64,000 nt of DNA from UBA6183 sp943372215 (GCA_943372215.1 CALRXU020000010.1:62001-126000); one strand, 5' to 3'. Positions 33,595 to 42,396 are shown, numbered from the stretch's first letter. Notes: generated by a model from the sequence alone, not told the origin. Numbers and translations: made by a program.

Positions 33595-34536
33595 ATGGCT
33601 GAAAATAACCCTATCTGGAAGCACCCCGCTGTATATTTTATTACCCGCATGCTCATTCTGATGGGAATGATGATTGTTTTTGGCGGTGTTGCTTATAGTG
33701 TAGCCGTTTATACCAGTCCGTTTTTGTTTGGAGTTGATTTTATGGCCAACCCAACTTTGCTGAATGACTTCAGTAATCCTGCACTAATACCTGCTTTAAA
33801 GTATATTCAAGTGTTGGTATCAGTGGGTGCTTTTATTTTTCCAGCTTGGTATTTTTGTAAGGCCATCCATCAATCATCGGCAACGTATTTAAAAATTAAT
33901 CGCGCGCCCTCTTTACCCTCAGCGGCCATAGCCCTATTGCTTGTTTTTGTTTGCATGCCTTTTATCAGTTGGCTTATTTATGTTAATGGTAAAATTACTT
34001 TCCCACCAGGTTATGAGCAACTAGAGGCCAGTTTGCAAGCCGCAGAAGCGTTGGCGGGGAAAATAACACAAGCTTTTTTGCAGGCTGAAACCGTGGATGT
34101 ATTGCTTATCAATATATTGGTAATTGCAATTGTACCCGCTATAGGAGAAGAGCTGCTGTTCAGGGGTGTGCTGCAAAACTTCTTCCAGCAAGTGGGCAAC
34201 AATAAACACTTGGCTGTTTGGGCTATTGCTGTGGTATTTAGTGCGTTTCACGGGCAGTTTTATGGTTTTATACCACGTTTGTTTTTGGGGGCGGTACTTG
34301 GTTATGCTTATTTGTTTACCGGAAGTTTATGGGTGAGCATCATCATTCATTTGGTAAACAATGCCTTTGCGGTAATTTGCAGCTATGGGCCAATAGCCAA
34401 ACAGTTGCCAGATTTTATGGCGAATGATTATGTGTTTGAGGCCTGGTACATCAATACCACAAGTGCTGTTTTAGCTGGCCTATTGTTGGTTGTACTATAT
34501 AAAACCAACCTAAAAAAGGAAATAGATGGAGAGTAA
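33595..34536 (+). CDS. CPBP family intramembrane glutamic endopeptidase
   Basis: This 313-residue protein has about eight hydrophobic membrane segments. The family motif E185-E186-x3-R190 (AIGEELLFRGVLQ) is followed by FSAFHGQFYGF, with the second-motif His, and HLVNNAF. These are the catalytic motifs of the CPBP/Abi family related to Rce1. The natural substrate is unknown. The ATG at 33595 is chosen because the longer frame would run back into dusB. Its end overlaps the DUF2007 gene by 11 nt, and four genes to 36085 form an operon. Confidence 0.92.
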   Translation: MAENNPIWKHPAVYFITRMLILMGMMIVFGGVAYSVAVYTSPFLFGVDFMANPTLLNDFSNPALIPALKYIQVLVSVGAFIFPAWYFCKAIHQSSATYLKINRAPSLPSAAIALLLVFVCMPFISWLIYVNGKITFPPGYEQLEASLQAAEALAGKITQAFLQAETVDVLLINILVIAIVPAIGEELLFRGVLQNFFQQVGNNKHLAVWAIAVVFSAFHGQFYGFIPRLFLGAVLGYAYLFTGSLWVSIIIHLVNNAFAVICSYGPIAKQLPDFMANDYVFEAWYINTTSAVLAGLLLVVLYKTNLKKEIDGE

Positions 34537-34741
34537 TTTTAGCAAGATTTACGAAACTGGCAACCCCATTGATGCAGAAATCATTCAACAGATGCTGAAG
34601 GAAAACGGCATAGAATCGGTAACTTTAAATAAAAGAGACAGTAGCTATCAGCTATTTGGGCTAATTGAAATATATTGCCAAACCGATGAAGTGGTATCTG
34701 CATTGCAACTAATTAAGAATAAACCGTTTAATGAAGAGTAA
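34526..34741 (+). CDS. DUF2007 small protein
   Basis: This 71-residue protein matches the DUF2007 family (putative signal-transducing protein), a small ferredoxin-like fold that starts FSKIYETGNPIDAEIIQQML and covers the whole protein. It overlaps the CPBP protease gene and the cdsA gene by 11 nt on each side, so the three are translationally coupled. No enzymatic motif is seen. Function is unknown; in this phylum DUF2007 often sits beside membrane-protein genes. Confidence 0.85.
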   Translation: MESNFSKIYETGNPIDAEIIQQMLKENGIESVTLNKRDSSYQLFGLIEIYCQTDEVVSALQLIKNKPFNEE

Positions 34742-35546
34742 TTTTGTACAACGTTCAATCACAGGGGCTGTTTTTGTAGCAGCCGTTGTTGGTGCAACCC
34801 TGTTTAGTGAGTTTAGTTTTTTCTTCCTCCTATTTGTGGTTAACTTCCTTTGCCTGCTAGAGTTTTATGAACTGATTTTGCCCGATAAAAGTTGGATTGA
34901 AAAATACCTGGGCATCATTTGTGGGAGCATTATATTTTTAATGTTTTCATTAATCTTTTCGGCCAACCTTTCATTGGCTTGGTACTACAACCTCATCCCT
35001 GTTTTTTTATGTTTATTTATTATTAAACTGTTTGAAAAAACGCATAATGAGTTTACCACTTTGGCCTTTCAAGTGTTGGGATTGGTGTACATTACCATGC
35101 CTTTGGTAATGTTAGGTAAAATGGGCTTTTTTAACTCATTAAGTTACAGTGCGGGATTGCCCATGGGCTTTTTTATTTTGTTATGGAGCAGTGATACCGG
35201 GGCTTATTTGGCTGGCAGAACTTTTGGGAAGCGAAAATTATTTGAGCGCATTTCTCCTAAAAAAACATGGGAAGGTACTTTAGGGGGCGCATTACTAAGT
35301 GGAACGGTAGCTTATGGATTGTCTTATTTGTTTGATGATGTTACCGCATTTGATTGGGTAGTGATGTCATTGTTGATTGTGGTGTTTGGCACCTATGGCG
35401 ATTTGTTTGAGTCATTACTTAAGCGCAACCTACACATTAAAGATAGTGGCACCATTTTACCCGGCCATGGCGGTGTGTTAGATCGTTTTGACGGCCTGTT
35501 TTTAGCAGTGCCAGCCGTGTTTTTCTATTTGCTGTTTACCAATTAA
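34731..35546 (+). CDS. cdsA: Phosphatidate cytidylyltransferase
   Basis: This 271-residue integral membrane enzyme has about seven hydrophobic segments. The CDP-alcohol synthase signature lies near its C-terminus: SDTGAYLAGRTFGKRKLF, RISPKKTWEGTLGG and the final D-rich FGDLFES...KDSGTILPGHGGVLDRFDG. It makes CDP-diacylglycerol from CTP and phosphatidic acid, the precursor of phosphatidylethanolamine and other phospholipids. The start overlaps the DUF2007 gene. The SRPBCC gene follows after 8 bp. Confidence 0.95.
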   Translation: MKSNFVQRSITGAVFVAAVVGATLFSEFSFFFLLFVVNFLCLLEFYELILPDKSWIEKYLGIICGSIIFLMFSLIFSANLSLAWYYNLIPVFLCLFIIKLFEKTHNEFTTLAFQVLGLVYITMPLVMLGKMGFFNSLSYSAGLPMGFFILLWSSDTGAYLAGRTFGKRKLFERISPKKTWEGTLGGALLSGTVAYGLSYLFDDVTAFDWVVMSLLIVVFGTYGDLFESLLKRNLHIKDSGTILPGHGGVLDRFDGLFLAVPAVFFYLLFTN

Positions 35547-35554
35547 TTAATTGC

Positions 35555-36085
35555 ATGAAACTGTTTAAAATATACCTGATTATTTTCGCTGTGGTAATAG
35601 GAGTAATTGTAGTATCAAGATTTTTTCCGAGTACTTATTTTGTAGAAAGGAGCATTACCATTAATAAGCCAGTAACACAAACATTTGCCTACATGAGCAA
35701 CCTCAAAAACTGGGAACAATGGAGCTTATGGAATAAAAGTGTAGACAGCACCCTATTTTATTTTTACAACAATAAATTTGATACCCTTGGAGCCAGACAA
35801 TACTTTAGGGGAGAACTGTTGGGGAGAGGCGTTTTTGAGGTGGATAGTTTTGTGCAGAACCAACTGTTGCATTTTACCTTGGTGGTTGATGATGGCGACC
35901 GAACGGCTGCGGGTACATTATTGTTTAAACCACTAACGGAACAAACCACTTCTCTGCACTGGATTGATAGTGGTGATGTGGGCAATAATCCCTTGAAACG
36001 GTTTATGATTCCTGTGGTTACCAAAAACACAGAGCAAACCTTAGATGCTGGATTGGCTAGCATTAAAAAACAACTGGAGCAATAA
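35555..36085 (+). CDS. SRPBCC (START/polyketide cyclase-like) membrane-anchored protein
   Basis: This 176-residue protein starts with a single hydrophobic helix (about 4-23, IYLIIFAVVIGVIVVSRFF), followed by a SRPBCC-type hot-dog-like fold: VERSITINKPVTQTFAYMSN, then NWEQWSLWNK, and a C-terminal long helix (about 150-176). It probably binds a hydrophobic ligand on the periplasmic face of the membrane, but the ligand is unknown. It is the last gene of the operon that includes cdsA, which suggests a link to lipids (inference). Confidence 0.8.
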   Translation: MKLFKIYLIIFAVVIGVIVVSRFFPSTYFVERSITINKPVTQTFAYMSNLKNWEQWSLWNKSVDSTLFYFYNNKFDTLGARQYFRGELLGRGVFEVDSFVQNQLLHFTLVVDDGDRTAAGTLLFKPLTEQTTSLHWIDSGDVGNNPLKRFMIPVVTKNTEQTLDAGLASIKKQLEQ

Positions 36086-36128
36086 GCTGAATGCCATTAT
36101 AACGCCTGCCACTAGCGCACTGCAAAAA

Positions 36129-37208
36129 CTACTTGGCTTCGTTTTTAATACTTGGGTCGTACTCATTGTTCATCCACGAAACAACCAGTTTATAGGAAAT
36201 AGACAAAACAATGGCTCCGGTAAACATGCCAATAAAACCAGCACTAAAAAATCCACCAATCACCCCTAAAAAAATAATCGGCATTGGAACATCTGCTCCT
36301 TTTGCGAGCAAATAAGGTTTAAGAATATTATCAGATAACAATACCATTACAAAATAACCTGCCCATAGTGTAGAGAATAAGATGCTGTGGTTAAAATAAA
36401 GAAAAACAACAGCAGGAATCACCACTAACCCAGGCCCAATTTGCACAATACATAACAACAAGGATAATAAGGCCCAGATGCCCGCATGAGGCACCCCTGC
36501 TAAAGTAAGCCCTATTCCGGCCAATGAGGCCTGTATAACCGCTACGCCTAAAATACCTTTAACCACATTGCGTATGGTATCAATAGATAAGTGTAAGAAC
36601 TCTTCTCCACGAGTGCCTACTATCTTTATAAAAATAACAGCAGCGGTATCTGTAGTGCCTTTCATGCCTAGCAATACCCCAGCAATAATTACCGAAGCAA
36701 TAATTTGTACATACATAATTCCCGTACTTACCAAAGAGGAGCCTAACGTTTTGGCCACATTTAAAATCTCTCCACGGTATTGTATGGCCATTGATTCCAC
36801 ATTTTGGCTAACGGTATACAAAAAATCAAAGAGGCGTTCCCCAATAAAAGGCCATTCCTTAATTACTACTGGAGGCTCATTAATCACCAATGTGCCGGCT
36901 TCCAATTGGGCCTTCAGGTAAAATGCACTTTGCGTAATGGAAGAGATAGCCCAAGCCGTGGGTAAAATTACCATGAGCAGCATGAGTAGGGTAAGCAGGA
37001 TGGCGCTTAGCTTTTTGCGTTGCCTGAGTTTTTTTACAACAAAGGCATGCAATGGGTACACCGCCACGGCAATAATCAAGCCCCACAATAAGGGCATAAC
37101 AAAAGGTGATATAATTTGAAAACACCAGAAAAACAATAAAACCAATGCACCCACACGTAAAAATACTTCCACTACCTTGCGTGTAACATCAAATGAGTTT
37201 TGTTCCAT
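36129..37208 (-). CDS. AI-2E family (DUF20/YdiK-like) transporter
   Basis: This 359-residue membrane protein has the AI-2E transporter pattern: two N-terminal membrane helices (about 18-60, with FQIISPFVMPLLWGLIIAVAVYPLH), a soluble stretch of about 90 residues, and six or so C-terminal helices with GIWALLSLLLCIVQIGPGLVV and LGVIGGFFSAGFIGMFTG. The family includes exporters of AI-2 and Na+/H+ antiporters; the substrate cannot be assigned. The ATG at 37208 (MEQNSF) is used, since the longer frame overlaps the terminator of the DUF1573 gene. Confidence 0.88.
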   Translation of the reverse strand: MEQNSFDVTRKVVEVFLRVGALVLLFFWCFQIISPFVMPLLWGLIIAVAVYPLHAFVVKKLRQRKKLSAILLTLLMLLMVILPTAWAISSITQSAFYLKAQLEAGTLVINEPPVVIKEWPFIGERLFDFLYTVSQNVESMAIQYRGEILNVAKTLGSSLVSTGIMYVQIIASVIIAGVLLGMKGTTDTAAVIFIKIVGTRGEEFLHLSIDTIRNVVKGILGVAVIQASLAGIGLTLAGVPHAGIWALLSLLLCIVQIGPGLVVIPAVVFLYFNHSILFSTLWAGYFVMVLLSDNILKPYLLAKGADVPMPIIFLGVIGGFFSAGFIGMFTGAIVLSISYKLVVSWMNNEYDPSIKNEAK

Positions 37209-37262
37209 ACCTAAAAATTGGAACTCGAAAGTACAACAAAAACGGCTATTGGTAGCAATAAA

Positions 37263-37292
37263 AAAGCAGTTCAGGGTTATCCTGAACTGCTT
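37263..37292 (-). terminator. Rho-independent terminator after DUF1573 gene
   Basis: AAGCAGTTCAGG (37264-37275) and CCTGAACTGCTT (37281-37292) form a perfect 12-bp stem with a 5-nt loop. On the minus strand the stem is followed by a T-run. It lies 16 nt after the stop of the DUF1573 gene and 55 nt before the AI-2E transporter ATG, separating the two units. Confidence 0.85.
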
Positions 37293-37308
37293 CAAAAGAG
37301 AGGGGTTT

Positions 37309-37734
37309 TTATTGGGCAACAACTTCGCCAGCAAAAGTGAGGCTAAGAGAGCCGTTTTCTGCATTGGTATTTACCGTAGCTGATTTGGTGAATTTTCCCA
37401 CAGCAGCAGCATTATAAGTTAAAGTTACAAATCCTTTTTTGCCAGGAGCCACAGCCTCTTTAGTGTAATCTTGTGTGGTACAACCGCAACCCGGCTGCAC
37501 GCTGGTAATAATTAATGGCGCATGGCCAGTGTTGGTAAATTCGTAAGTAAAACTTACCGGCTTGCCTTGGCTAACCTTACCAAAATCATGGGTGGTGTTT
37601 TTCCAAGTGCAGGCGGCCATTTTTGCTGGGGTAGCACTTGCAGTTGTTTGCGCATTGGCCATTGTTTGTTGTTGTGCCATAACCATCCCGGTTAGGCCAA
37701 CTACGGTAAAAACCGTTAACATCATTTTTTTCAT
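37309..37734 (-). CDS. DUF1573 exported protein
   Basis: This 141-residue protein has a signal peptide (about 1-20, TVFTVVGLTGMVMAQQ) and a single DUF1573 Ig-like domain (about 45-138). The signature is HDFGKVSQGKPVSFTYEFTN and then ITSVQPGCGCTTQDY with a conserved CGC pair. DUF1573 domains are common and often abundant in Bacteroidota periplasmic or surface proteins; no molecular function is established. Its own terminator follows. Confidence 0.9.
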   Translation of the reverse strand: MKKMMLTVFTVVGLTGMVMAQQQTMANAQTTASATPAKMAACTWKNTTHDFGKVSQGKPVSFTYEFTNTGHAPLIITSVQPGCGCTTQDYTKEAVAPGKKGFVTLTYNAAAVGKFTKSATVNTNAENGSLSLTFAGEVVAQ

Positions 37735-37859
37735 TTGTTGTGTTTTTTGTGTTTACAAAGATTCAGCAAGCAATTGGTTTGTTTTGTTAACAGGTAGCCA
37801 TATCTTGTTAATGATTTGTTAAAACAGGTGGTTTAGGCAAAGGAATATGGCAAACCGAG

Positions 37860-37867
37860 TAGATTTG
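37860..37867 (+). promoter_or_regulatory. Candidate -7 element of the two-component operon
   Basis: TAGATTTG matches TAnnTTTG and ends 10 nt before the ATG at 37878. No clear -33 TTTG is seen at the expected distance, so this is weak. Confidence 0.3.
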
Positions 37868-37877
37868 TCCAACGTTT

Positions 37878-39140
37878 ATGCAGAGAAAAACACTATTAAT
37901 ATTTGTATTGCTTGCACTCACGTCCATTGTTGGTGTGGTAGTGATACAAGTATACTGGTTTAAACAGGCCTATAACACCAATCAGGAAGAGTTTAACCAG
38001 AATGCTCGTATAGCGTTAAAAGAAGTGGTAAAAGGCATTATTAAATACAACAATACGGCTACCATGCCTGCCGAACCTGTTCAGCAAGTTAGTCCAAACT
38101 ATTTTATAGTGATGGTAAATGACCAGATTAATGCCCAGGTATTGCAACACTATTTACAAACAGAATTAGGCCGTTTTAATATTAAACAGGGATTTGAATT
38201 TAATATTTATGATTGTGCAAGCCGCAAGATGATGTACGGTGAATATTCGGATGGTACAACAGATAATCCGATTAAACTGAGTAACCAACCCGCTTGGAAA
38301 GGAGATAATTACTACTTTACCGTTTATTTCCCGCACAAATCGTATGGCATAGTTCAGCAAATGACGTTATGGCTTTATTCTTCAGCCATCGTATTGCTGG
38401 TAGTGGTTTTTTTTACCTATAGTTTATTTGTTATTTTAAAACAAAAACGACTATCAGAAATTCAGCGTGATTTTATCAATAACATGGCGCATGAAATCAG
38501 GACGCCACTTTCCACCATTACCATTTCTGCTGAAACCATCAAAAATCCTGACATGGTAAACACCCCGCAAAGGCTATTAAATTATGCAACTATCATTATG
38601 GATGAGGCAAATAAACTGCGCAATCAATTGGAACGGGTGTTGTCCATTGCTGAAACAGAAAACAGCATTAAACTCACCTTGGAAGAAGTAGATGTGCAAA
38701 AGCTCTTGTTACATACTGCCCAAGAATGTATTGCTAAAGTGAGTACCAAAAAGATAACATTAAACACCTTGTTTGTTGCCCAAAACCACCTTCTACTTGC
38801 AGATAAGCTGCACCTTACCAACCTGTTTGTAAACTTAATCGATAATGCCATTAAATACAGCCGAGATGAATTAAACCTGCAAATTGGTACATCCAATAAG
38901 CCACAAGGGCTGTTGGAAGTTTTTGTAGCGGATGATGGGATAGGTATTACCAAAGAAAACCAGAAGAAAATATTTGATAAGTTTTACCGCGTACCAACCG
39001 GAAATGTACACAACACAAAAGGTTTTGGCATCGGTTTAAGTTATGTGAGTTTGGTTACTAAAATGCACAAAGGCAGTATTAAAGTACAAAGCAATGGGAG
39101 CCTTGGTTCAACATTCATATTAAATTTTCCATTGGCATGA
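37878..39140 (+). CDS. Membrane sensor histidine kinase (RprX-like)
   Basis: This 420-residue kinase has two membrane helices (about 7-27 and 170-192) bordering a periplasmic sensor domain of about 140 residues. The HisKA region has H205 (NNMAHEIRTPLST) and the HATPase ends with ADDGIGITKENQKKIFDKF and GFGIGLSYV. It overlaps the response-regulator gene by 4 nt, so they are translationally coupled. The arrangement matches the RprX/RprY-type systems of Bacteroidota. The signal is unknown. Confidence 0.92.
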   Translation: MQRKTLLIFVLLALTSIVGVVVIQVYWFKQAYNTNQEEFNQNARIALKEVVKGIIKYNNTATMPAEPVQQVSPNYFIVMVNDQINAQVLQHYLQTELGRFNIKQGFEFNIYDCASRKMMYGEYSDGTTDNPIKLSNQPAWKGDNYYFTVYFPHKSYGIVQQMTLWLYSSAIVLLVVVFFTYSLFVILKQKRLSEIQRDFINNMAHEIRTPLSTITISAETIKNPDMVNTPQRLLNYATIIMDEANKLRNQLERVLSIAETENSIKLTLEEVDVQKLLLHTAQECIAKVSTKKITLNTLFVAQNHLLLADKLHLTNLFVNLIDNAIKYSRDELNLQIGTSNKPQGLLEVFVADDGIGITKENQKKIFDKFYRVPTGNVHNTKGFGIGLSYVSLVTKMHKGSIKVQSNGSLGSTFILNFPLA

Positions 39141-39832
39141 GCGAATTTAAAAAACAGGTACGTGTATTATTGGTAGAGGATGATGCCAGCTTAGGCTTTG
39201 TGATAAAAGACAACCTGGAGCAACAGGGCATGGAGGTGCAGTTGGCAACTGATGGTGAAATGGCACAGCAATTATTTCAGTTGGGACGTTTTACCATTTG
39301 TATATTGGATGTGATGCTTCCTAAAGTAGACGGCTTCGCTGTTGCTCAGTTTATTCGTGAGCAGGATAATGAGGTGCCCATTATTTTCCTCACTGCCAAA
39401 AGCATGAAAGAAGACCGTATTAAGGGATTTAAAATTGGTGCAGATGATTACATGGTAAAGCCGTTTAATATTGAGGAGCTTATTTTACGGATACAGGTGT
39501 TTTTAAAACGCACAGGCAAATCACAAGCCCAACAACAATATCAAATTGGTTGTTATATCTTTAATCCCCATGATTTAGAGTTAACAGCAACAGGCTATTT
39601 AAAAAAGTTAACCAGAAAGGAGGCTGATTTGCTTAAGTTGCTTTGTGAAAATAAGAATGCCATGCTTACACGGGAAGTTATTCTAAAGCAAATTTGGGGA
39701 ACAGACGATTACTTTGCGGGAAGAAGCATGGACGTGTTTATTTCTAAATTACGAAAGTATATGTTGGCAGATGCTCGCATTGAAATTACCAATCACCATG
39801 GCATTGGTTTTAAACTGACTATAAAGGAATAA
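39137..39832 (+). CDS. OmpR/PhoB-type response regulator (RprY-like)
   Basis: This 231-residue regulator has a receiver domain (5-120) with E/D residues at VEDD, phospho-acceptor D58 (CILDVMLPKVDG) and K107 (MVKPFN). A winged-helix DNA-binding domain follows (about 135-230, LTRKEADLLKLLCENKNA, DDYFAGRSMDVFISKLRKY, GIGFKL). It activates or represses transcription after phosphorylation by the coupled kinase. It lacks the PglZ domain of PorX, so it is not the type IX regulator PorX. Confidence 0.95.
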   Translation: MSEFKKQVRVLLVEDDASLGFVIKDNLEQQGMEVQLATDGEMAQQLFQLGRFTICILDVMLPKVDGFAVAQFIREQDNEVPIIFLTAKSMKEDRIKGFKIGADDYMVKPFNIEELILRIQVFLKRTGKSQAQQQYQIGCYIFNPHDLELTATGYLKKLTRKEADLLKLLCENKNAMLTREVILKQIWGTDDYFAGRSMDVFISKLRKYMLADARIEITNHHGIGFKLTIKE

Positions 39833-39889
39833 GAAAGGACTAACGTCAGGCAGTAGGGGATAAATTAACTTAAGTTGTCTTTAATAAGT

Positions 39890-40522
39890 ATGATAAACAA
39901 CAAAGGGTTAATCAAGAATGGCAAAAAATGGACCATGTTGGCAGCGTTGTTTTTGTGCTGGCTTTTTAATATGGCTTTGGTTTCTGAATTAGCTGAACAA
40001 CGTACTTACCGCATTACCAGGAATGGTAAAGAAATAGGTAAACTTCATGTATTGAAACAGCAGAAGTCAGACCATTTGTTTATCAGCTTGCATGCGCGGA
40101 TTCATTCTCAATTCATTTTACCGCTGACAATTGTTACCAGAGATGAAGCCATGTTTAAAAAGGGCGTGCTAACGCAATCAACGGTATATAGAGAGGTGAA
40201 TCATAAGGTAACCGTGAGTAGAAAAACGGTGGTACAGGGCAAAAACTATCAGCTACAAGATGGGGATAAAGGTACGCTTTTAAACCGTTACCCAATTGCC
40301 ATGAACATGATGCTTTTATACCTGAATGAGCCTGTCGGAGTCAAACAAATATATTCAGACCACTACCAACAATTTGTTGAGGTAGTAAAAACAGGTCAAC
40401 ACGTCTATAAGGTTATATTACCAGAAGGAGCCTTTAATAGCTATGAGTATAAAGACAATGCTTGTTATAGGGTACAGGTATTTAATAAGTTATATGATGC
40501 AGTATTTGAGTTGGAAAAATAG
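39890..40522 (+). CDS. DUF6134 family exported protein
   Basis: This 210-residue protein has a hydrophobic N-terminal segment (about 15-35, TMLAALFLCWLFNMALVS), probably a signal peptide. The remainder is a mainly beta-strand domain: RTYRITRNGKEIGKLHV, then TIVTRDEAMFKKGVLTQS, ending CYRVQVFNKLYDAVFELE. This fits DUF6134, of unknown function. The ATG at 39890 is chosen over a TTG at 39875. It lies 57 nt after the response regulator gene and might be in the same operon. Confidence 0.7.
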   Translation: MINNKGLIKNGKKWTMLAALFLCWLFNMALVSELAEQRTYRITRNGKEIGKLHVLKQQKSDHLFISLHARIHSQFILPLTIVTRDEAMFKKGVLTQSTVYREVNHKVTVSRKTVVQGKNYQLQDGDKGTLLNRYPIAMNMMLLYLNEPVGVKQIYSDHYQQFVEVVKTGQHVYKVILPEGAFNSYEYKDNACYRVQVFNKLYDAVFELEK

Positions 40523-40554
40523 TCTTGCAGTAATTGGTCGGTAATAAATAGGGA

Positions 40555-40929
40555 TTAGAATGTTCCAGCATATAACAAAGCCAATAAGGCCATAAGTGCA
40601 GGTAGTGCCTGAACAAAAAATATTTTTCGGGAGGCGGTTGCTGCTCCATACACTCCGGCTACAATTACGCATCCTAAGAAGAAAAATGCCACATAACGGC
40701 TCCAATTGATATCATCAATGCACAACGACCAAATAAGTCCTGCGGCTAAAAAACCATTGTACAAACCTTGGTTGGCAGCCATAACTTTTGTAGGTGTAAA
40801 CAGTTCATTGGGCAATGCTCCTTTAAACACTTTTTTGCCCCTTGTTTCCCAAGCAAACATTTCTAGCCATAAAATATACAAATGTTCCAGTGCCACCAAC
40901 GCAACCAAAATTTGTGCAAGTATTTTCAT
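40555..40929 (-). CDS. DUF1304 membrane protein
   Basis: This 124-residue protein has four hydrophobic segments. Its start, ILVALVALEHLYILWLEMFA, and the region VMAANQGLYNGFLAAGLIW match the DUF1304 family of small integral membrane proteins. Function is unknown. It is convergent to the DUF6134 gene. Confidence 0.9.
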   Translation of the reverse strand: MKILAQILVALVALEHLYILWLEMFAWETRGKKVFKGALPNELFTPTKVMAANQGLYNGFLAAGLIWSLCIDDINWSRYVAFFFLGCVIVAGVYGAATASRKIFFVQALPALMALLALLYAGTF

Positions 40930-41006
40930 AAGTAAAAGATAAGCGTAATTACATTAGAAATGGTATAAATTGAGAATAATATTTTTGTTCCCAAGCAAAA
41001 TTGAGA

Positions 41007-41053
41007 AACGGCTATTAAGGAAAGATTAATTCAACTTTTGCTTAATAGCCGTT
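41007..41053. repeat. 13-bp perfect inverted repeat downstream of channel-like gene
   Basis: AACGGCTATTAAG (41007-41019) and CTTAATAGCCGTT (41041-41053) pair perfectly around a 21-nt loop. It starts 9 nt after the stop of the minus-strand gene at 41062, so it could protect or end that transcript. There is no T-run, so it is not a standard terminator. Confidence 0.6.
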
Positions 41054-41061
41054 CAATACAA

Positions 41062-41415
41062 TCATTCCTTTTCATCTTTTTCAATTTGAAGGATATGCAA
41101 TAAACGATGGATAATGGGTGCAAAAAAAACAGCAGTTACACTCAAGAAAGCTACTCCACTGTATAATGCGTAAAATGAAGAAAATAATTTAGCTTGGTTG
41201 GTGGTCATTTCTGCCACAGGCCCCATTCCTGTTAGTATCATACAGGCCATGTGAAAACTGTCAATCCAATCCAGTTTGCCCAAATGATGGTAGCCAATTG
41301 TGCCAATACTTACGGAGACAAAAATTAGTAGTGCACAAAACAAGCCATACCTCATTACCCGATAGAGGAAATGAGAAAAGGTTGCTACTTTTTGTTTACG
41401 GTGTTCAAGTTTCAT
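41062..41415 (-). CDS. Small membrane protein, possible degenerate ion-channel fold
   Basis: This 117-residue protein has two hydrophobic segments (about 21-43 and 76-98) separated by a short re-entrant-like stretch (HMACMILTGMGPVAE, about 53-67), reminiscent of the helix-loop-helix pore module of two-TM potassium channels. The selectivity filter would be TGMGP, not TVGYG, so potassium selectivity is not predicted. Both termini are charged. The ATG at 41415 is used in place of a TTG at 41436. Function is unproven. Confidence 0.5.
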   Translation of the reverse strand: MKLEHRKQKVATFSHFLYRVMRYGLFCALLIFVSVSIGTIGYHHLGKLDWIDSFHMACMILTGMGPVAEMTTNQAKLFSSFYALYSGVAFLSVTAVFFAPIIHRLLHILQIEKDEKE

Positions 41416-41487
41416 ATTTTCAGATTGATGTAACAAGGTTAATCAATATCAAGCAATTTATCTGAGTTCAGTTTACTTGAAATTCAA

Positions 41488-42231
41488 TTAGCTATACTGA
41501 GCAAATAAATTTTGCCTTTCCTTGGTTGCCAAATTAATCACATCAAACCGTTTGGTAGACGTATAAGAACCCATATCACTATCGCTGTTAATCAATACCG
41601 CACCCATCAATATTACATACTTGCAGTTATAAGTGGTTTGCTCCACCAATTCATTAATGCGTTTGTCAATGGCCTCATAAATCACTTCTGTGGCTTCAAA
41701 CAGGGCATTTTCTGCTGTTAAAATGCGGTCCTTTTGCTTAAACAAAATTTGTTCAATGGTATTCATTTGATAATCCATTTCCGATACGTGTCCTTCCTTA
41801 ATCTGGTTATTCATCAACTTATTTAAAGCCCCTTTTGCTGCGCCACAACACCCAGAGTTTTTACTCTGTCCAACACGATGAATTTCGCCAATAACTCCAG
41901 TTCTGGTAATGCCTATGTGAGGACCATAATAAATAAAAACGGCTCCGCTATCAGGCACATGGCTGGCAAAGGCTCCCATACCCGTTAGTCCAGTAAAAGG
42001 AAAACCATCTAAACCGCCCATTTTAAAAGGGCCCAATAATTCATGCGCCCTAGCTGGATATTGAATGCTGTTTACATCATCACTGCAAATGCTATCTGCC
42101 AGCATAATCTGACCAGTTTCAAGCTCAAGCGTTTCTTCTACAAAATCAATCAGTTTGTTCACACTATCAATGGTAGTAATTGCATTTGGGTACCATTTTC
42201 TAATGATGTTGAGTTTTTCCTTTTTAAGCAT
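41488..42231 (-). CDS. LCIB/C-like carbonic-anhydrase-family protein
   Basis: This 247-residue cytoplasmic protein resembles the limiting-CO2-inducible protein B/C family (LCIB_C_CA), which has a beta-carbonic-anhydrase-like fold. Visible family marks are ICSDD (C49, D51, D52), GFPFTGLTGMGAFASHVPD with H91, FIYYGPHIGI, GVIGEIHRVGQ, and SGCCGAAKG (C128, C129). In active members two Cys and one His bind zinc, and C49, H91 and C128 or C129 are the obvious candidates. Those residues are conserved, so CO2 hydration is plausible. It has no signal peptide. Neighbours give no further clue. Confidence 0.75.
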   Translation of the reverse strand: MLKKEKLNIIRKWYPNAITTIDSVNKLIDFVEETLELETGQIMLADSICSDDVNSIQYPARAHELLGPFKMGGLDGFPFTGLTGMGAFASHVPDSGAVFIYYGPHIGITRTGVIGEIHRVGQSKNSGCCGAAKGALNKLMNNQIKEGHVSEMDYQMNTIEQILFKQKDRILTAENALFEATEVIYEAIDKRINELVEQTTYNCKYVILMGAVLINSDSDMGSYTSTKRFDVINLATKERQNLFAQYS

Positions 42232-42396
42232 AGGTTAGTTTGTTGATAAAACTAAAATAAGTAAACAATTGTAAAGAAGCCAGCATTGTAAAAATTTATT
42301 TCAACCTAAATGGTGTGTAATAGCCTCATTGGCTATACTCGATAGGTCATGTAATAATAAATGGTATTCAATCATTGACACAAAAGCAAAAGCACA

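Noticed and set aside
39137..39832. PorX, the type IX secretion response regulator
   Set aside because: PorX carries a PglZ-type output domain; this protein has an OmpR-type winged helix.
41062..41415. Potassium channel
   Set aside because: The filter-like loop is TGMGP instead of TVGYG, so channel function is only a fold resemblance.
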